Assembly: GCA_024138015.1 (NCBI GenBank)
Contig: JAMXBB010000002.1
Coordinates: 49,594,469-49,658,468, forward strand
Length of the DNA stretch: 64,000 nt
DNA from: Lumnitzera littorea
Lineage: Eukaryota > Streptophyta > Magnoliopsida > Myrtales > Combretaceae
Reading direction: 5' to 3'
Part shown: positions 23,555 through 37,009 of the stretch, in pieces
Numbering within the stretch: position 1 is the stretch's first letter
Layout: every line of letters starts with the position of its first letter
Made by a program: the position numbers and the translations under genes
Notes under the pieces: model-generated
What the model saw: only the letters and a program-made list of their open reading frames with translations
What the model was told of the DNA's origin: nothing
Databases searched by the model: none

Positions 23555-26500
23555 TGCCTATTCCATACCAAACCGAGCAGAAAAGTTGATGTCTGAGTTT
23601 AGCAAAAAGGCCGACCTGATGGTGAAGTGTTGACTTGAACTTATGAGAAAGGGCAAGGGTTTGGCAGGAAGACCAGTTAGATCAAGTGCTTCAAGTGTCA
23701 AGGGTTCGAACATATGGTTGCTCAGTACCCAAATCGAAGAACAATGTTCATCAAAGGAGAAGTCCTAAAGCTAGAAGTAGAAAGTACGGATGAGGAACTT
23801 GAGGAGGAAGAGGTTCCTACCAAGAAAGAAAATGCCAAGAAAGAGATAATTGAGAAAGGCGTGTTTCATGAGGACTTAGATCAGTTACTTATAGTTGTCT
23901 GATGCATTATGAAGGTGGAACCCTCGTGAGAGGAGGAGTAGAGAGAGAATTTGTTCCATACCACTTATAAGGTGAATGATTAGATGTACTCCCTCATCGT
24001 AGATAATGGAAGCTATACTAATGAAGTATTAGCCGATCTTGTTTCAAAACTGAAATTGCCAACTGTCACACATTCGAGGCTGTAAAAGTTGTACTGGTTG
24101 AGTAAGAAAGGGGCATTATATGTCACTTGGCAAATGCTACTGCCGATCATTATAGGGAATTACTCTGATTAGATTCTTTATGACGTACTACCCATGTGCG
24201 CTTCCTGGGTGTTTCTAGGTAGATCGTAGTTGTTTGACATGAGAGTTATACATTATGGCTATAGGAATACGTATATGTTCGAGAAGGATGATCAGAAAAT
24301 CACATTAAACCCGATGCTGATGAGAGAAGTTCATAAGTTGTAGATGAAACTTGCCCATGGATCGAAGAAGGCTCTAGTGATGAGTAAAGTTGAGCTCCGA
24401 AAGGCTATCAATGCTAATGAGTCGACCCTCATGTTAACCGGGTGATTACTAGAAATGAAGGAGTGGGGTGAGTTACCACAGGAGGTCAAGGAGTTATTAG
24501 ATAAATATGCCGACCTGTTCCCAGAATAGTTACCTAAAAGGTTGCTCCCAACTCGAGGCATAGAGCACTGTATTAACTTAGTACTTAGCGTTGCACTATC
24601 GAATAAGCCAACTTATCGGATGAATAAGCCAACTTATCGGATGAATCCTAAGTAGGCTTTTGAGCTCCAACACTAAGTCAATGACTTGTTGGAGAGAGGG
24701 TATGTTAGAGAGAGTATCAGCCTTTATCCTGTACCTACACTTTTAGTGCTGAAGAAGGATGAAACCTAAAGAATATATGTACATAGCCGAGCTGCAAACA
24801 AGATCACGATCAAATATAGGTATTTAATCCTGAAGCTAGAAGACATGTTAGATGAGCTTAGTAGAGCCAAGATTTTCAATAAAATCGACCTCAAATCTGG
24901 CTACCATCAAATCCACATGAGGCTAAGAGACGAGTGGAAGACTGCGTTTAAGACTCAATATGAAATTTACGAATGGATAGTCATGCCCTTCAACTTGTTG
25001 AATGCTTTGAGTACTTTCATGAGACTAATGAACTACGCTAAGACATCTCATAGCAAAGTGTGTCGTGGTGTACTTTGACAACATCCCAATCTACAGTGTT
25101 GATATACCAAGTCACTGTAAACATCTCAGAGCAATCTTGGATATCTTCCGTATCGAGAGATTATTCGGTAATCTAAAGAAGTGTTGCTTTTGCTAGGATG
25201 AAGTGGTCTTCTTAGGCTATGTAGTCAGTAGAGGAGGCTTGCGAGTTGATGATGAAAAGATCCAAACAATTGTCGAGTGGCTAACTCTTGTTACCTGTAC
25301 CGATGTAAGAAGTTTCTACGGATTAGCTTTGTTTTACAGAAGATTTATTAGGAATTTCAGTACCCTCACCACACCATTTACCAAGTTAATAAAGAAGAAC
25401 ATCAACTTTTGATGGGGAGAAAGGGAGGAGAGGAGTTTCACCGAGATAAAAGAAAAATTGACATCCGCTTCGGTGTTAGTATTACTTGAATTTAACAAAA
25501 TTTTTTAGCTAGAATGTAACGCATCGAGCATTGGAATAGGTGTTGTCTTGATACAGGGAGACCGACCAATTGCCTTCCACAGTGAGAAGCTCTGAGAACC
25601 ATAGCTAAACTACTCTGTGTATGATAAGGAACTTTTGCCCTTGATTAGAGCAATGCAAGTATGGTAACATTATTTATTGCCGAGCGAATTTGTCATATAT
25701 ACTGACTATGAATCACTAAGGTACCTTTGAAGTCAAACCAAGTTGTCAAAGCGGCAGGTAAGATAGGTTGAATTCCTTGAAAGATCCAATTTAGTAAAAA
25801 AGTACAAGCAGGGAAAAATCAACGTAGTTGCAGATGCTTTTTCGATGAGATATGCACTTTTATCAAAACTACAGACCAGACTGTTTGGGTTTACAAGTAT
25901 TAAAGAACAGTACTTCGAGGATTTATACTTTGGATCGATAATTTCGCGGTGCGTCGATGGGAGGATGGTGGACAAGTATCATGTGAAGGATGGTTACCTG
26001 TTCCGAGAAGGAAAATTATGCGTGCCAAATTACTCACTAAGGGAGCTACTAATTAGGGAAGCTCACAGTAGAGGTCTCTCCGAACACTTTGGAGAAAGAA
26101 AAACCTGTAAATTGTTGAATGGCCAATTCTTTTGGCTAAGAATGAGGAAAGATGTGCATCGAATGGTCAAAAGTTGTATTGTATGCAAGATAGCTAAGTG
26201 TCGAACTGAATAAGAGAGAGAAATGCCCTTACCTGTTCCAATGAAACTGTAGACCGAATTAAGCATGAACTTTGTTTTTGGATTGCTGTGAACTGCCCGA
26301 GGAAAAGATTTTGTAATGGTTGTTGTGGATAGGTTTAGTAATGGCACACTTCATGCCTTACATGAAAACTAATGATGCTTCGGTTATTGCTTCTCTTTTC
26401 TTACAGGAGATTGCACAAATTCATGGTGTGCCGACAAGTGTAGTCTCCGACAAAGACTCGAAGTTCTTAAGCCATTTCTAGAGAACCTTGTGGCGTTGGC

Positions 26501-27186
26501 TGGGAACTAAATCACTCGTCAGTACTTCATGTCACTCCCAAATTGATGGCTAAACAGAGGTGGTTAATCGTACTTTGGGCTTACTGCTCCGAGCTACAAT
26601 AGGTAAGAACTTAGCTAATTGGGACGTTTGCTTGCCTATGGTTGAGTTGGCCTATAATCGAATGGTACATGACACCACTAAGCATACTTCCTTCAAGGTA
26701 GTCTATGGGTTCAATCCCGAGTTGCCTCTCGACTACGCCCCTATACTAGTACCCGCGCAAGAGGACCTTGACTCATTGGCCAGAGTACAATCCCTTCATC
26801 ATATTTATGACAAGGTCACTCGACACATTGACCAAACCGCTAGAAGATAGTGAGAAAAGACCAAGGGTAGGATTGCTAAATGGTTTCAACTAAGAGACTT
26901 GGTTTGGTTGCACTTCAGCAAGGAGCGGTTCCTAAACAAGAGGAGAAACAAATTATTTGCAAGAACGGAAGGACTTTTCAGAATCTTTCAGAAGATCAAC
27001 AATAATGCCTATAGGTTAGAATTTCCCAAAGACTATGGGGTTTCTGCCGCCTTTAACATTGCTGACCTCAGTTCGTATCATCATGATAGAGAATTGAGCA
27101 AACACCATTCGGATTTGATCCCAAATCCAAAAAAACTTGGAAGGGATGATGAGAATCAGGCTACTGGACCTTTGACTCATAGCTGA
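23555..27186 (+). pseudogene. decayed Ty3/gypsy gag tail and pol (PR-RT-RH-INT), second element
   Basis: Order: zinc knuckle (CFKCQGFEHMVAQ) at about 23680-23720; acidic linker; protease-like region at about 23930-24330 (DNGSY in the active-site area, MCASWVFLGRS); RT at about 24600-25410 with NKIDLKSGYHQI and a catalytic motif reading YFDN, so the second Asp is replaced; RNase H at about 25430-25800; integrase with a His-His-Cys-Cys finger (AHSRGLSEHFG, CIVC) at about 26040-26190; integrase core to 26720; C-terminal GKY-like region ending in ENQATGPLT. No chromodomain is seen. Many stops and frameshifts make it non-functional. The PR-RT-RH-INT order establishes Ty3/gypsy rather than copia. 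Confidence 0.88.
24601..24642 (+). repeat. exact 21-bp tandem duplication in the RT region
   Basis: The unit GAATAAGCCAACTTATCGGAT occurs twice head to tail and duplicates seven codons (NKPTYRM-like) at the N-terminal edge of the reverse-transcriptase domain. The copies are identical, so the duplication is recent compared with the surrounding decay. Confidence 0.9.
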
Positions 27187-27210
27187 GCTTGAGGACTAAA
27201 GGGACTGGTA

Positions 27211-28011
27211 TGACAAATCCTTCTATTCCAATCGACTCCTACTGAGGCTAGATACTTCCTTACCGAATCAACCTTTATGCCGAGTCATATGATTGCTCAT
27301 TTTTCTATAGTATGCCAAATGAAGGATTACTCACTAGCACCGAGATGACTAATTACTCGACATCTTCTTTGCCGAGAAGTTGAGAGAGAGACTCTAGATT
27401 GATTAAGCCGTCCTTACCTAGATAAGCCATCTATCTATACTTTTTGTCCTCATCTTCTAACAACTTCGCCAATGTAGCATTGCCATGTATACAGTATTAT
27501 GTGCAGAATTCGTTGCACCAATGATTGTTTTTTTTGTATATTTATTTTTACCCTTTTGTATCTTGTACATTACTTCCATAGAAAATATCCTTTTTTCTTT
27601 TCCTTTTTAAGTAAGTTATCCTAATTTATGGGTATAAATACCCTTGTACTTGTAGCTAGAAAGCATCGGATCAAATTAGATAATTTTTAATACACTTTTT
27701 GAGTACTTTTTTTCCTTGTATAAACACTGTTTGTTTACTTTCGGTAGTACTCTTATCCTTTCCCTTAAGCAAGGTTAGGTGGTGAGTAATTTTACTAGAT
27801 CAATTCGTGCATCATATTGAATTGTGTTATAAGTCCTCGGAAGTTCCATTGGTACGTCATATCTTTTAGAGATGTTCATGGGTTTTGCTTACTATTTCAT
27901 TTTTCATTTTGTTCTTTTCGCATTTTCTCCATTGATTCTTTTTCGAGCTTTCTATAAGCTTGGACCCATTCAACGACCGGCCTTGTCTGTTCTTGGTCAC
28001 GGTTTGCAACA
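27211..28011 (+). mobile_element. 3' LTR of the second Ty3/gypsy element
   Basis: It starts TGACAAATCC just after a purine-rich tract (GAGGACTAAAGGGAC) and ends GGTTTGCAACA. It is 801 bp long and collinear with the inverted LTR at 14237-15039. A TATAAATA box at 27633-27640 sits within the near-palindrome GGGTATAAATACCC and probably marks the U3/R promoter. No matching same-orientation 5' LTR is present: the upstream LTR at 18.2-19.0 kb is a diverged relative. Confidence 0.75.
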
Positions 28012-30400
28012 AGTGATGTATCTTTATACATTCCTTAAGTCGACTAACTAAAAGACTGAGTCGATTTAGGGACAAATTAATAACAAGCTTAAGGAGATTA
28101 TGAGAATTAACTTATTGGTCTGATCACTAAGGTATACCTTCAAGGCCTCCAAATCTATAAATAAAGGATTTTATCCAATTAGCCAACTAAGGATGAGATG
28201 ACTCTCTTACACTCTTATGATCTTCATTACAATTTGTGCTCTTACGTTGCCTTAATAGTCGCTCAAATTGTGGAAGACCCTAATAGGGTAACCTATAACA
28301 TCCTACTAAGCAGTCTCTACGAGTGTTTAAGCAGTAGTAATTGACCGAACCCAAGTGAGACCGACCTGAACCAAACTACTTACTTGATCCCTGAGATCTA
28401 AACAGCTGGAGACTATAGCACTCCTTATTAAGTAGATGAATCTGAGTTGAGGCTGCTTATTCACATATGTGTTAGCTTGTTCAACTCTCCTTTTACTTTA
28501 ATCCATTCACAATCTTTCCTAAGATGCTATAAGGGACATATGTTCCTATCTGACTGATCTTCATTAATGATTTATTGCTAGAGCCACTCAATGTACAGTA
28601 CTAATCTAAGGATTAGTGATTATTCTTTATCTTTTGTAATTATTTCACTCATTTTCCCTTTTATCCTAAATGTTATACTGTAAATGCTATAATTTCTCAT
28701 AGCCGTAAGCAGTCATTGAACAAACACAAAATATTTCCCTTAGCTATTGAATGTTTCCCTTTCATATCTAAAACCCCTTACTCTTAATTGACCTTTTAAC
28801 AAGGTTATAGCTAATAAACTCTTAGGTTTTTACTTACGAGTCATATCAAGTGAGAATTTGAGAGTGTAACTATCATTTTTGTGGTTATATCATATTTGAA
28901 GGAGTGATTCCCACACAGGTGTAAAAACCCCCTCTCCAACCATGAAATCATCATTACTTCCTTCCATACTTAAAATGACCTATCCCTTTGGTTCATGTTT
29001 TGAGATTGATATCCTAATGATTATCCTCCTTGGAACATCATCTTTATCTTGGTATTAGAGTAAGTTACATCATTCCTTATCCTTTTTAGGTACTGACGAT
29101 GCTTATGTTGATATGTGTATGGCTATATCAATTACAATTTTGATTAGGAGGTTTATGAGGATTATAAGAGTGATGTCATTTGTGAGCTTAGATATGATTT
29201 CTATTTTCTAAATCTTCTAATGTTTTTGGTCTTGTAAACCTTTAGACTTTATAATCTGTTTTGATACTTTTGATACTAGTCCTTGATGCCTTAGTTATTG
29301 TTAGACTTGTTGTTGGGCCTTTATACCCTAGATCTTGTTTTAGATATATCCTTCTCAAAAAGTTTCCCTTATTCAACAAATGATTCTAGATAATGGTTTT
29401 ATAAAATTGCTTAACAATTTTAGAGATATAAAATTTTGATAGAAACTTACTAAAGTATATTTAAGCCTTTGTGTATTTTGCTTAAATGGAATACTTGATA
29501 GATTGGCATTAACTTTAATACTTTGAGACCTAACACCAAGAATGTTAACAAAAATATTGAAAGAAAATTAAGGAAATACAATACAAAAAATAAAGTAATA
29601 CTAACTAACAACAACTAAATTAAAAGACTAAAATCTCTAAGTGACTTGACCTTCTTAATATACATGTAAACCAATGGTTGCTATTCTCATGGTGTTGTGC
29701 CAATTAATATATAATATTTTATCAAATTAAGAACTATTAACATGTGTTTTTAATTCAACAATTGAAAGTATCGAACTGTTTTAACTAAAGACTTGAATAG
29801 GTAGCCCTATTCACAATTTTTTAAAAATGGCTTAAAATTTAGTTCAAATTGATCGTTGAATTAAACTTATGCTTAAGCTATACTTGAGCAACTTGAGTTG
29901 GCTTAAACTTTATTATATTTAGATGGATGAGTTGATAAGTCTAATTGAGTTCAAATTGAATTTAATATACGAGGGTTGAGTCATTTATGCATTAATATTA
30001 TTTTAATTATGAAGAAATATTTTTAACATAAAATGAGGCTAAATGTGTTTAATTAACTTGAGTTTGAATTCTTCAAATGGTAGTTCTTTTTCCTTTCTTT
30101 TTTTCTAACTATATTATAACTTGGGGGAAGAGGGATTCAAATCCTAGTTCATCCCAATTAGAGATAAGTAACAAGTGATAATGTCATTAGGTTACAACAA
30201 CATTTGGGAAATGATAGTTCAAATTATGTCTAAACATAAAATTTCTAACTCGATCAAATTGGTTGAAATTGAGTTTAAAGTCAACAATTTATTGCATAGC
30301 TTTAATGCATTTGTATCCTCCAATTCAATTATTAATAATGGGGAATAGAATTGCAATTCCTCATTCATTCCAAAAAAATCGTAATAGTTATTTAAAGGGG
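28012..30400. other. degenerate repeat-rich spacer
   Basis: No gene is recognised. 28.0-29.1 kb has the base composition of decayed LTR sequence, and at about 29054 TTGGTATTAGAG weakly resembles a tRNA-iMet primer site. That could mark another ruined LTR element, but I cannot define its ends. Sequence at about 29820-29960 (ACTTGAGTTGGCTTAAACTT and similar) is of the dispersed GAGTT/GCTTAA type. Confidence 0.35.
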
Positions 30401-33400
30401 CCACAGTTATTAAATTAGCGACTCTATTTAGAATCATTACAGAATTCATAAAATTGGAATGTAGAAAGGTAAGTTTCTAAACCTATGTAAAATAGTTTTC
30501 AAAAAATTATATATAGACTTATAATAGTTGTGAAAAACTTGAAATATATGATGAAGATAAAGAAATAAAGAAATTAATTTCTCTTTTCATAAAAAATTTT
30601 TAATTTATAGTTTAACATTTACAAAAAAAAAAAGACAAGTAGAGTTGAAATTGAATTTTTCCTTTATTATTTTGTTAAAAATGATGAATTAAAGAAATAA
30701 ATATTTCAACTGATTTTGAGTTATTAATGATATAAACTTAAATATATAATTTTATTAACATTTTATTATTGTTAGTACTCGAATGAAGGCTATATATATT
30801 GAATAAAGAACTACACGAGAGAGAGAGAGAGAGAGAAAATTGAAATTGGATAGGAAAGATGATTTAATAGCCTAATAGTCCATTGATTAGTAGAAACCTA
30901 ATTATATTTTTATATTTTTGGTCCATTCAACTTATGTATGGCGAATTGATAAATTTGGTTAAAAATATAAATTTTTATATAAAAACGATTTTATACTAAA
31001 ATTGATTTAGAAAACTTTATTACAATTATAAACTCGTAAAATTATATATATAAAATCACGATTTTAATAACTATAAAAAATGTGAATTTAAGATCCCACA
31101 TCTAACCTTATATCTATCATTTTCCCCCAACTACTTACTATTGTCTCCAACCATACTTCTTTTTTTTTTTTTGTCAACTCCAACCATACTTCATTCCTTT
31201 CCCAATTCAAACATTCCCGAACATTCACAGACCCCAATTGGAGGAGAGAGAAAATAGCCATAGGATAGAGATATGATCGGAGGAAAGAAACACGATTGGA
31301 GGAGAGAGATGACTACAGGAGAGAGAAATGGAGGGCAACAACGTCAATTAGTTTCTACCACTTGTTTATTCTTAGTACTTCATTTCCCACTTAAACTATC
31401 AAATAAGGCTATTACGAGTACGTTCAATTCTTAATAAATAAGAACGCTATTACAAATCCATTACATAAGCTATAAAGCTTCAATTTATAGGGCCGAAAAT
31501 TTGCTGTCCCCTTGCACCTGTCCCCAGTCTGTCCCGCCCATTGAAAATGCGACGCGTGTCCAGCATAAGGAATCCATCAAATTGTCGTTATCCATTCAAG
31601 GTTTCCGTCTGTCTCATTGCTTACTGCCTCAGGTTTTTCTTTTATTTATGCTCCATGTCCTTTTGCTCGACAATATCCTAAGTCCCAATAAAAAGTCTGT
31701 AGCTATTTCGTGTCTAAGTGTATAACATCACCTTGATCGAATTATAAGTTATAAAGTTATGATAGGTTCATTGGTAAGAAAATAATTGTATTAGAAAATA
31801 TCTACTCTTGGAATAATAATTATCCACATAGTTTGGAAATAGTATATTTTATATAAAAATTGAATAAATGACATTAAGTTCGGCTTCCGTTAATTTTCAC
31901 GAGTTGCTATGTATGAATTTTTCGTTAATTATAGCCTTTTTTTTTTCCCTTTCTTTTTTCCAACGAAAATTCATTGTTAATCACACTTAATGGAAAAAAA
32001 AAAAGTGCTTATTTGTAAATATCAGCTATATATGGGCGGTCACCAGATGAATAAAATCTAGGATATTAAGATATATTGGTAACTTTGTCTACCAAATTGA
32101 TTTATCCAAATATTATAATTTGAAATTATATCTTATTGTTTAGAACATAATGTATCTAACATATCAATTGATGTTATATCATATCAATATATTTTACATA
32201 AAATTCATCGATAAAACTATTAATATAATATATTAAGTAGCATATAATATATCAATTTATCAAATCTTTGTTCTTATCATAATTTGTCTAACATATAAGC
32301 TATTCTATAGGGGAATCATTAAAGAATATTCTTTATAATTATTTAAACTCCATGAAAAAATACAAAAATTATATGATATAAATTATTTACATACATATAA
32401 AAATACGTAAAGCAGTTGTTTATTTTGCTTAAAATATATAGTAACCATCTAATGAAAACTTGTTCTAATAAATTACTATCATCATTATGAAACTAACAAC
32501 CTTGTAACATAAGACGATGCAAAAATAAAAATGTTATTCTCATGTAGTCCTTGAAGTTAGATATTGTTTGGTTGCACAAAATTATGGTACTCGATTGAAT
32601 AAATTATTTTTTTGATATTTAGTTTACAATTTTACCTTAGCTACTAGACAAAAAAGAATCTCAAGAATAGGAAAAAATGTTCAAAAATTATCTCATCTAA
32701 AATATGTCATAAAATTTAATTTACTAAATAAAAATACAAGTTTTTTGAAATCTTAAAAATACCTTCTCATGGATAAGTCTACTAGCATGATTTAGTTATT
32801 TAGCTGAAAGATGTTAACATTGATTATATTTTTTTATTATAAAAGATTAATTTATTTTGTAAATAAAGTGATTCCTAGATGATTTTACTATATTCTAATC
32901 TTTGCAATTATCAAAAGCTATAATAGTGATAAGATAGACAAACATTTGAAGTAAAGGCACCACTTAATAGTCGGAAATGAGTTTTTAAATAATAAAGTTG
33001 ATATGTACAAGTTTACTTCACTCAACAAAAATACAAGTTTTTTGGAATCTCAAAAACACCTTCTCATATTTTTAAATAATCTTCCCAGTACAAAATTTAT
33101 GGCATTTTATTTAATATTGTATGTGATTTGTTTAATTATGTGGATTCAATAAATTGTTCAAATTGTACCCTTTAAATAATTTTAAATAATATAAAAATAT
33201 ACTTAAATATATATTAGATAATATTCAAGGTATAAATGTCAAAATATAATGAGTAATACTTTTGTATACCAAATTTGGAACATTATAAAAATTTGTGTTC
33301 AATACTCATAATTGTCAAAATTGTGAGCCAACTATATGATTTTATGAGTTTCACTCTAGGTACATAAGGTATCACCCTCATTTTTTCGATTTCTTGAATA

Positions 33401-34510
33401 AAATGAGGATAAGAGCTCCTATGTGTCAGCCTTGATCAATTTGAATTTTCTTATGGTATGAAGAGACCTCTAATTATATCTAGTGTGATGTATGGAATGT
33501 ATGATAAAGATGGAGTGTTGGAATATTTTTATTGATTCCACATGTTAAATCAGATAAGTAATTATCGGAATCATTATCAGAGATTCAAATTTTTATGATT
33601 TTATATTATTTTTCTTAATTAAAATGATTATAAAATTATTTAGGTATAGATTTTTGGTAAAATTATAAATTTTGACGTACGATTTTATAAGTTTATGATT
33701 TTAGATTTTATTGATTTTATATGTTCAAAGGATTAATAGAATTGTAATTTTAATAACCATAAATACTGTATAAACTAAATATAATACAATAGAGTTGTAC
33801 CGTCTTATATTTCTTGTTCTTTCATTATCTAGTTTTCTTTAACTTGTCTAGTTTTAGTAACCAAAATCTATCATAGTAAAAATAAAAGCCGAGTGCTTGA
33901 ACATTCATCTTGATAAGAAAAGCAATGGTATTTCAAGAAAAGAAAAAAAAAAATGAAAAAAGTCTATCTTATAAGTTTGATCTTGAGATATCATCCCATT
34001 CTCTTGGAGTCTAAAATATGTAAATAAGATTAAAAAATAAGAAAAATTTTAAAATAAGATAAAATAATGACTGACACTTCGTTTATTTACTTAAGAAAAA
34101 AAGATGAAAGAGATCACAACCATAATTAATGTAACATATATATAGGTATATATATATGTTTTGTGTATATATAAGAATTACCAGTAAATGTGAATAGAGA
34201 CAACAAACTTCTTTAGCTTGTATAGTAAATTTTGGAATGTGAGTGGATGGAATCGTGGCACAGAATTTTGATAAGGAAACGATGAATTGTCAATATTAAA
34301 TGCTGAAAGGGATATCGTCAATGGAATCGTGGAGAACGACATTCGGAAAATTTCAATCTACGTGATTTTCTATGTTCTACATTTAATTAGGTTTTCAAAA
34401 TTCTCACTCGTGGAGAAGGAATTTGGAATTTGATAATGTTTTGGATGATTGTGGCACAAAGCACATAAAAATATTGGGAGTAAATTGTAAGGAAAATCTA
34501 TAGAGTAGAA
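30401..34510. other. AT-rich spacer with microsatellites
   Basis: Mostly AT-rich noncoding sequence. A (GA)n microsatellite lies at about 30816-30837. Two related stretches, TACAAGTTTTTTGAAATCT and TACAAGTTTTTTGGAATCT near 32740 and 33027, are copies of a short dispersed repeat. A less AT-rich island at 31500-31720 with CCCCTTGCACCTGTCCC has a 74-codon frame that I do not believe is a gene. Confidence 0.4.
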
Positions 34511-34529
34511 TAGATAGAAATTAAGGGTT

Positions 34530-35060
34530 TCATTTTAAGCTTAGCTCAACTTAAGCTTAATTAATAAAAGAGTCAAGTTCAAACTCAAGATATAACTTGT
34601 TCATCTAAATAAGTCGAGTTTGGTCTCTAGTTTAGGCTTGTAAGCGTACTAATTTAAATTTTTGAGTTAGCTTGTTTAGACTCATGAGCAAACTCACAAA
34701 CTTTATATGTATTACAAATATTATATATATTATTTCATATATTATTAAAACCTAAAAACTAATATCTATATAATATGTATAAATATAAAATATATTATTG
34801 AGTAATATACAATCTAATTCTTATTCGCTATTAATTAATTAATTTATTTATATATTTCTAAAATTTGTATACTTAGTTTCATGAGAATGTTTGAACTCGA
34901 CTCATTTTAGGGTTGGGTTAGCTTGGCTTGACTTGGCTTGTGCTTGGTTAATAAATGAGTCAAGTTCAATCTTAAGATAAAACTTGTTTTTTCAAACGAT
35001 CGAGTTCATACCTTTATTTATAAGCTTTATAAAAACTTGGCTTAAGTACGATAACTTTTA
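34530..35060. repeat. dispersed AGTCAAGTTC/GCTTGGCTT-type repeat, two direct copies
   Basis: Copy 1 at about 34533-34650 and copy 2 at about 34919-35055 share TTAATAAAAGAGTCAAGTTC-like and AACTTGTT blocks in the same order, separated by AT-rich DNA. This is a common class of degenerate plant repeat, probably non-autonomous transposon remains. No target duplications could be defined. Confidence 0.45.
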
Positions 35061-36500
35061 GATGGGTTGGGTATGAACCATTAAAAGTTTGGTTTAATTT
35101 TGAAGCTCTAACGAAAACAATGAATGAATGATGGCAATTTATTGCATCTTTAAGCTGGTTTTTAGTGGGTGAGATGGTTTGAAGACAGCCAGCAAAGAGA
35201 ACATATTTTCGTCCTTATAGGATAGATAAAATCCAAATGGAGAGAAACTAAATATCAAATATAAAATTTGTATTAAAATAGAAAAAAGAGACCAAAATAT
35301 ATCGAGTCGTATCGAATCGTATCAGAAGGTTGGAGTGTACCATATACAGGTCATCTCTTATTTAAAGAAATTCTGTCAAATTCGATTATGCTATATTTTA
35401 CTGCTCAATTACTTGAGATATCAAGTCTGCGTTACTTTGCCTTGTTTTCATCATCAAGGAAAGATGCGACATTTCTTGTCACGTATAAGCTTCCATGGTA
35501 TGGTATGGTATCTACTTGGCCTATGTAAATTGTGTGCTACATCATAGGTGCCTAGATTTCTAGTGGAACGATGCCTTTCAAATAGCAGCCCTAACAGCGT
35601 ACTGTCTTTGTGTATATGGATGTTTATTTTTTCCCATCTTCTTTGGTAATTTTGTCTACAAATTTCAAAATGGAATATACCTCTCTCTTACAAAAACAAA
35701 ATATCTCGTAAAATATTCCTCATAAATTTCTGTGGATTATTGCATGGCTTCTTTGGGATGTATTGTGAGATTCTTGTATACATTAGGTTAATATTTGTAA
35801 ATCTTTATCCATTGATCAGTGGCTTCTTTAGAATTCATTACGAGTTTTTCTCCCTTCACTTTTAGGTTGTATTGTGACATTTCGTGTGTGGATTTCTATA
35901 GATTTCTGCATTTCGGTGAATAAAACTGATATGAAATTTTTATTGTGAATACTATTGTTAATTGCATGTTCATATAGGATCTATATAAGTTCCAAAAAAT
36001 AAATTTTATGTACCAATTATTGAGATGATGCATTTAAAACAAAAATTTGAAAATTAAAACTGATGAGGAGGAGGAGGAGGAGGAGCAGAAGAAGAGAGAA
36101 GCTAGAGTTGTCCACAATAGTATCCAATATGATACGCGACAATCCTTGCTCGCGTTTGTATCTAATACAAGTCACTTGTGACGTGTTTCTCTCGCAATGG
36201 ATAAATTGCAATTGCAAAAATTAGGTGTCTAATTGCAAATTGGCCCAGAATTATTGGGAAAATGGGACATTATCCGTAATTCATTTCATTGAGATTGTTT
36301 TAAAACATTTAATTGTTTGGTCTTGGTTGGATAAGTTTTAATTGGATCTTTATGCTTTTTATATAAGGTATCCATCCTTATTAGAACGCCATATAAGTAA
36401 TGATATGATAATAAACAAGAAGATTATATACATATACTAAATCCAGCAAAACTAGACAAATATAGCATTTTTTTTTTCTTGAAGCTAAATATAGCATTTT
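35061..36500. other. AT-rich spacer
   Basis: No gene recognised. A GAG trinucleotide run lies at about 36064-36085. Short frames in this interval show no domains. Confidence 0.4.
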
Positions 36501-36549
36501 GAATACTATTATAATTGACCAAGATTGAGGGAAATTATGTAATGATAAA

Positions 36550-37009
36550 TACAAATTTATTTAAAAGGCAAAAAAAAAACTTAAAAAGTTATCATAAATA
36601 CATGCTCAAAGCCAATACTTAATAGCTTTTAGTAATTATATCGGAGGTGATTGAGGATAATCTACTAATTCATCCATGTAAATTTTCATTTATCTCCTTC
36701 TTTTTCAGACTCACAAGAGTGAAAGCTTTCAAACATTCTAAGCAATGTTGATCTGACTAGATTTACCAAACATAGTAGAAAATTAGATAAAAACCTTAAA
36801 TATATCCAATTTGGCAACACATGATTTGGAATTTTAATGATAGAGAAATAGCAACGTTGCGAAGTACCTAATATCAGCTTCTGGGTAAAACCTTATCCCC
36901 TAACACGAGTTTCGTCCCCACTGCATCCTCTCTAAGTACATAAACTGATAGCTTAACAATGAGAGAGATTAGGCGTTAGGATACTTCTAGGAACATTTCC
37001 TTCCATTAC
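36550..37009 (-). other. possible terminal (3' UTR) exon of the SHP gene
   Basis: On the minus strand the acceptor TGCAG ends at 37010 and is followed by GTAATGG. Joined to a donor at 38086/38085 (CTTGT then GTAAGT) this recreates the last codon as GTG followed by TAA, so the protein would not change. The interval below 37009 is a little less AT-rich at first and has a possible AATAAA near 36556. AGAMOUS-clade genes of core eudicots are known to have an extra intron in the last codon. The 3' end is a guess. Confidence 0.35.

Noticed and set aside
29048..29066. Primer-binding-site-like TTGGTATTAGAGTAAG.
   Set aside because: Two or more mismatches to the tRNA-iMet site and no gag-like sequence downstream; kept only as a remark in the spacer entry.
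31501..31725. 74-codon frame in a less AT-rich island.
   Set aside because: Low similarity to any protein pattern. The sequence looks like a dispersed noncoding repeat.
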